Assembly: GCA_951812525.1 (NCBI GenBank)
Contig: OX638316.1
Location: 3,032,506-3,096,505, forward strand
Direction of reading: 5' to 3'
DNA length: 64,000 bases
Origin: an uncultured Poribacteria bacterium
GTDB taxonomy: Bacteria > Poribacteria > WGA-4E > WGA-3G
A model generated the notes under the pieces. The model ran no database searches. It saw only the letters and a list, made by a program, of their open reading frames with translations, and was not told the origin of the DNA. Below are positions 61,604 to 64,000 of this stretch, piece after piece; the stretch's first letter is position 1; each line of letters begins with the position of its first letter. The position numbers and the translations under genes were made by a program.

Positions 61604-64000
61604 ATGAAAAAGACTTACGTTTTCGTATTGATAGTTCTTGGAATCTATGCTGTCTCAGCATCCATTTCGATGGGACAGACACATCCAGCGTCTCCTCTAA
61701 GGATTCTTTCGATCACAGGGGATACGCTCACGGCACGTTTTGAGTTGCCAGAACTTCAGATAAAGATGCCTGCCCCCTCTGTTGAAGGAGATACTGCGGA
61801 TTTGGGAACTGAGATCCATTTTGCGGGCGCAGATCGGACGCTTGACGTAGGTAGACCGCGACTCCCTGTCTACGCACAGTGTATCGGGATACCTGTCGCT
61901 GGAACGCCGGTTGTTACAGTCATTCAGGCGCGTCCAGAGGTAAGAAGTGTTGAGAATGTACGTGTCACCCCCGACGACCCCATTTTTCCGACTTCGGTTT
62001 CTGCACCTCGCCGTAATTTGCAAGGATTTTATCCGTCGAAACTGGTAGAGGTTATCCCTAGCGGCTTTGTACGTGATCAGCGCCTCGCCAGTCTGCAAAT
62101 CAACCCGGTACAATACAATTCAGTGACAAAACAGTTGCGAATATTCACGTCTGTGACGTTCCGCATTAATTTCCCCTACACTCCAGTAGCGGGTGGAACA
62201 TCTGGTAGCAACACATTTTCCCTAGCACAAAAACCTGTTCATGGTGCCAGCCCTGTTTTTGAGAGCATGTTCCGAGATACATTGCGAAACTACGAACAAG
62301 CGAAATCGTGGCGGCATCAGCGACCGATGTCCTATACTGCCGCGCGTGGGAACGGCATTCCTGGAGCACCAGCATTAACGGGGTCTAACACATACCGCTT
62401 TAAAATCCCGGTTATCAAAACAGATCTCTATCGCATTACTTATAATAACATTAAGGCTGCCGGTGTTGAACCAGAGGATATTAATCTTGATACACTTTAT
62501 TTGGAAAGCCGGGGACAGAAACAGGGTATTTACATCTTTGATGAAAATGAAAACGATACTTTTGACGCTGGTGAACGGATAGTCTTTTACGGGCGTGCGT
62601 TGTCAGACAATAAATTTACTGATGAGAATGTCTATTGGCTTCTTTTTGCTTTGCGCGGAGAGCCTACTGGAAATTTTGAGCCATCCCGCGTGACGACGCG
62701 AGACGCGACACCACGTACGGGAAACTTGGTAGCACCGACCGCCTTTCTAACACGCCAGCGTTTTGAAGAAAACGTGCATCACGATACTTTGTCCGGTGTT
62801 GATGTTAAATCTGAACTTGCAGATCACTATTTCTGGGTATCCTTCCGTGGTGGGAATATTAACACGAGTCGAAAGGACTTCCCTATAGAATTACCTATGG
62901 CAGTGCCACGCCTTGCGGTTAATCGCGACGCACTCCTGCGTCTCAAGTTCCAAGGGGCTTCCCGCAGAGGGACGGCTCTCCATCAAGCCCGAATCGCCTT
63001 CAATGGACTTCAACTTGGTAGGGTTGAGGAGTGGAGACGTCAGGCTTCGCAGATCACAACCCGCAGCATTCCACAGGCGCGCATCCACCATAACCAAGTG
63101 AATTTTATGCGTATTGATGCGCTTGATACGAATAAAACCCCCGCAGGTTCCACCGATTTCTATCTGGATTGGTATGAACTCGATTATTGGCGGAACTTTC
63201 AGGCAAATACCAACCGCTTGGAATTTAATACGAATACCGAACCTCGTAACCGCGGTCAAGTCCAATATCGGGTTGGTAACATTTTTCAGGAAACGATAGA
63301 TGTATATCAACTTGATGATAACGGTATTACGAGTAAACTCACTGGTAGTGAGGTCTCGCGGAGAGGTGCCAGTTATCAAATCCTCTTTGAGGATACTGTC
63401 AATCGACATACACGCTATTTTGTCATTGGTCGTACCTCTTATCGCAGTATCAATGCGCTTGTTCCGACACCACCAACATTGCTTCGGAACCCAGCTAATC
63501 AAGTCGACTATGTTGTTATAACACATCCCACTTTTACTGAAAGCATCCAGCCTCTTGTTGAATTCCGACGTTCACAAGGTTTAACAACTATGGTGGTTGA
63601 TATTGGCGACATCTATGACGAATTTAGTGACGGTCTTTTCAACCCGCTCGCCATTCAAAAATTTCTTCGATATGTCTATAACAATTGGCAACAGCCCGTT
63701 CCTACTTACGTTGTTCTGATTGGGGATGCCCACTACGATTACAAGAGGGCTACCGTTGAACTTTATCGGCGAGATCCATCATTCCGAGGCACTTATAACC
63801 TCTATCCAATTTTCGTGCCGACGTTCCACGGTTGGTCACCTGAAAGTGGTGAAACTGCAATGGATCAGCGTTTCGTCAACATCAGTGGTGACGACGCACT
63901 GCCCGATATGCTCATTGGAAGACTCTCTGTTCAAACACCTGAAGACCTCGTAACTATGGTTGAGAAGATCATCAACTATGAAAAGAATCTTAAGACAGGA
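61604..64000 (+). CDS. Secreted C25 (gingipain/PorU-like) peptidase family protein, C-terminus missing
   Basis: At least 799 residues, open to the window end. Signal peptide MKKTYVFVLIVLGIYAVSAS with cleavage near SMGQ, then beta-rich propeptide-like regions and, from about residue 640, the C25 domain: DYVVITHPTFTESIQPLVEF, YVVLIGDAHYDYK (H at 710) and LPDMLIGRLSVQTPEDLVTM with IINYEKN. These blocks precede the catalytic His-Cys pair, which would lie past the window end. Domains of this kind occur in gingipains and PorU, the sortase of type IX secretion. ATG at 61604 follows the pdxA stop by 19 bases, without a clear ribosome site. Confidence 0.8.
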   Translation, partial: MKKTYVFVLIVLGIYAVSASISMGQTHPASPLRILSITGDTLTARFELPELQIKMPAPSVEGDTADLGTEIHFAGADRTLDVGRPRLPVYAQCIGIPVAGTPVVTVIQARPEVRSVENVRVTPDDPIFPTSVSAPRRNLQGFYPSKLVEVIPSGFVRDQRLASLQINPVQYNSVTKQLRIFTSVTFRINFPYTPVAGGTSGSNTFSLAQKPVHGASPVFESMFRDTLRNYEQAKSWRHQRPMSYTAARGNGIPGAPALTGSNTYRFKIPVIKTDLYRITYNNIKAAGVEPEDINLDTLYLESRGQKQGIYIFDENENDTFDAGERIVFYGRALSDNKFTDENVYWLLFALRGEPTGNFEPSRVTTRDATPRTGNLVAPTAFLTRQRFEENVHHDTLSGVDVKSELADHYFWVSFRGGNINTSRKDFPIELPMAVPRLAVNRDALLRLKFQGASRRGTALHQARIAFNGLQLGRVEEWRRQASQITTRSIPQARIHHNQVNFMRIDALDTNKTPAGSTDFYLDWYELDYWRNFQANTNRLEFNTNTEPRNRGQVQYRVGNIFQETIDVYQLDDNGITSKLTGSEVSRRGASYQILFEDTVNRHTRYFVIGRTSYRSINALVPTPPTLLRNPANQVDYVVITHPTFTESIQPLVEFRRSQGLTTMVVDIGDIYDEFSDGLFNPLAIQKFLRYVYNNWQQPVPTYVVLIGDAHYDYKRATVELYRRDPSFRGTYNLYPIFVPTFHGWSPESGETAMDQRFVNISGDDALPDMLIGRLSVQTPEDLVTMVEKIINYEKNLKTG

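Noticed and set aside
62891-63526. 211-codon minus-strand open frame
   Set aside because: Antisense shadow of the C25 protein gene, whose frame is open and motif-bearing from 61604 to the window end.

Overview
The window (64 kb, no rRNA) looks like the chromosome of an uncultured, carbohydrate- and sulfate-ester-degrading bacterium. Five phytanoyl-CoA dioxygenase (PhyH) genes, three type I sulfatases without signal peptides, three enolase-superfamily sugar-acid dehydratases, two LamG proteins, two large paralogous membrane proteins resembling DUF6784/DUF6785 proteins, and abundant short palindromic intergenic repeats are a combination I associate with Candidatus Poribacteria or related Planctomycetota-like lineages. 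This assignment is an inference from gene content; there is no phylogenetic marker search behind it.

Layout. 0-8.4 kb: cysteine desulfurase (cut by the window edge) and a Gfo/Idh/MocA oxidoreductase on the minus strand, a lipoprotein followed by an MBL-cupin fusion, a sulfatase, then an NTF2-like/sulfatase/ArsM run. 8.4-16 kb: a GH32-like glycosidase with a large membrane protein, a two-domain PhyH protein, a LamG protein and a creatininase-family protein. 16-22 kb: a membrane protein, an Rpn-type nuclease gene flanked by direct repeats made from the 3' end of a neighbouring gene, and three PhyH genes in a row, two of them a recent tandem duplication. 22-35 kb: a catabolic stretch (membrane protein, three enolase-superfamily enzymes, zinc-type dehydrogenase, nitrilase-like hydrolase, amidohydrolase, PhyH, methyltransferase, sialidase-like Asp-box protein), interrupted by a BrnT/BrnA toxin-antitoxin pair whose antitoxin carries an extra C-terminal domain, and by a MITE-like element with a 10-bp target duplication. 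35-46 kb: mostly housekeeping and sugar-nucleotide functions (Ugd, MoxR, GHMP sugar kinase, HU with a perfect consensus promoter, Asd, MtnK-like kinase, DnaJ/CbpA, a DUF433/DUF5615 pair, aspartate aminotransferase). 46-53.5 kb: a third sulfatase, a gamma-glutamylcyclotransferase-like protein, a second LamG protein, tRNA-Leu(CAG), an MFS/macro-domain/DUF58 operon, and a tRNA cluster Pro-Arg-His-Lys-Leu driven by another perfect consensus promoter. 53.8-64 kb: the protein quality-control block tig-clpP-clpX-lon, an RqcP-like S4 protein, pdxA, and a gingipain-family (C25) secreted protein cut by the window end.

The most notable observations are a ClpX with two complete tandem zinc-binding domains; a roughly 150-bp MITE family with terminal inverted repeats and a visible target-site duplication; a BrnA antitoxin fused to a probable winged-helix domain; an Rpn nuclease gene bracketed by duplicated gene ends; an intergenic palindrome that lies in frame inside the RqcP-like gene; a tRNA-Lys 3'-end remnant in the tRNA cluster; and a shared C-terminal tail on the two secreted LamG proteins, in a genome that also encodes a PorU/gingipain-like protein. 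Together the last two raise the possibility of a C-terminal sorting system.
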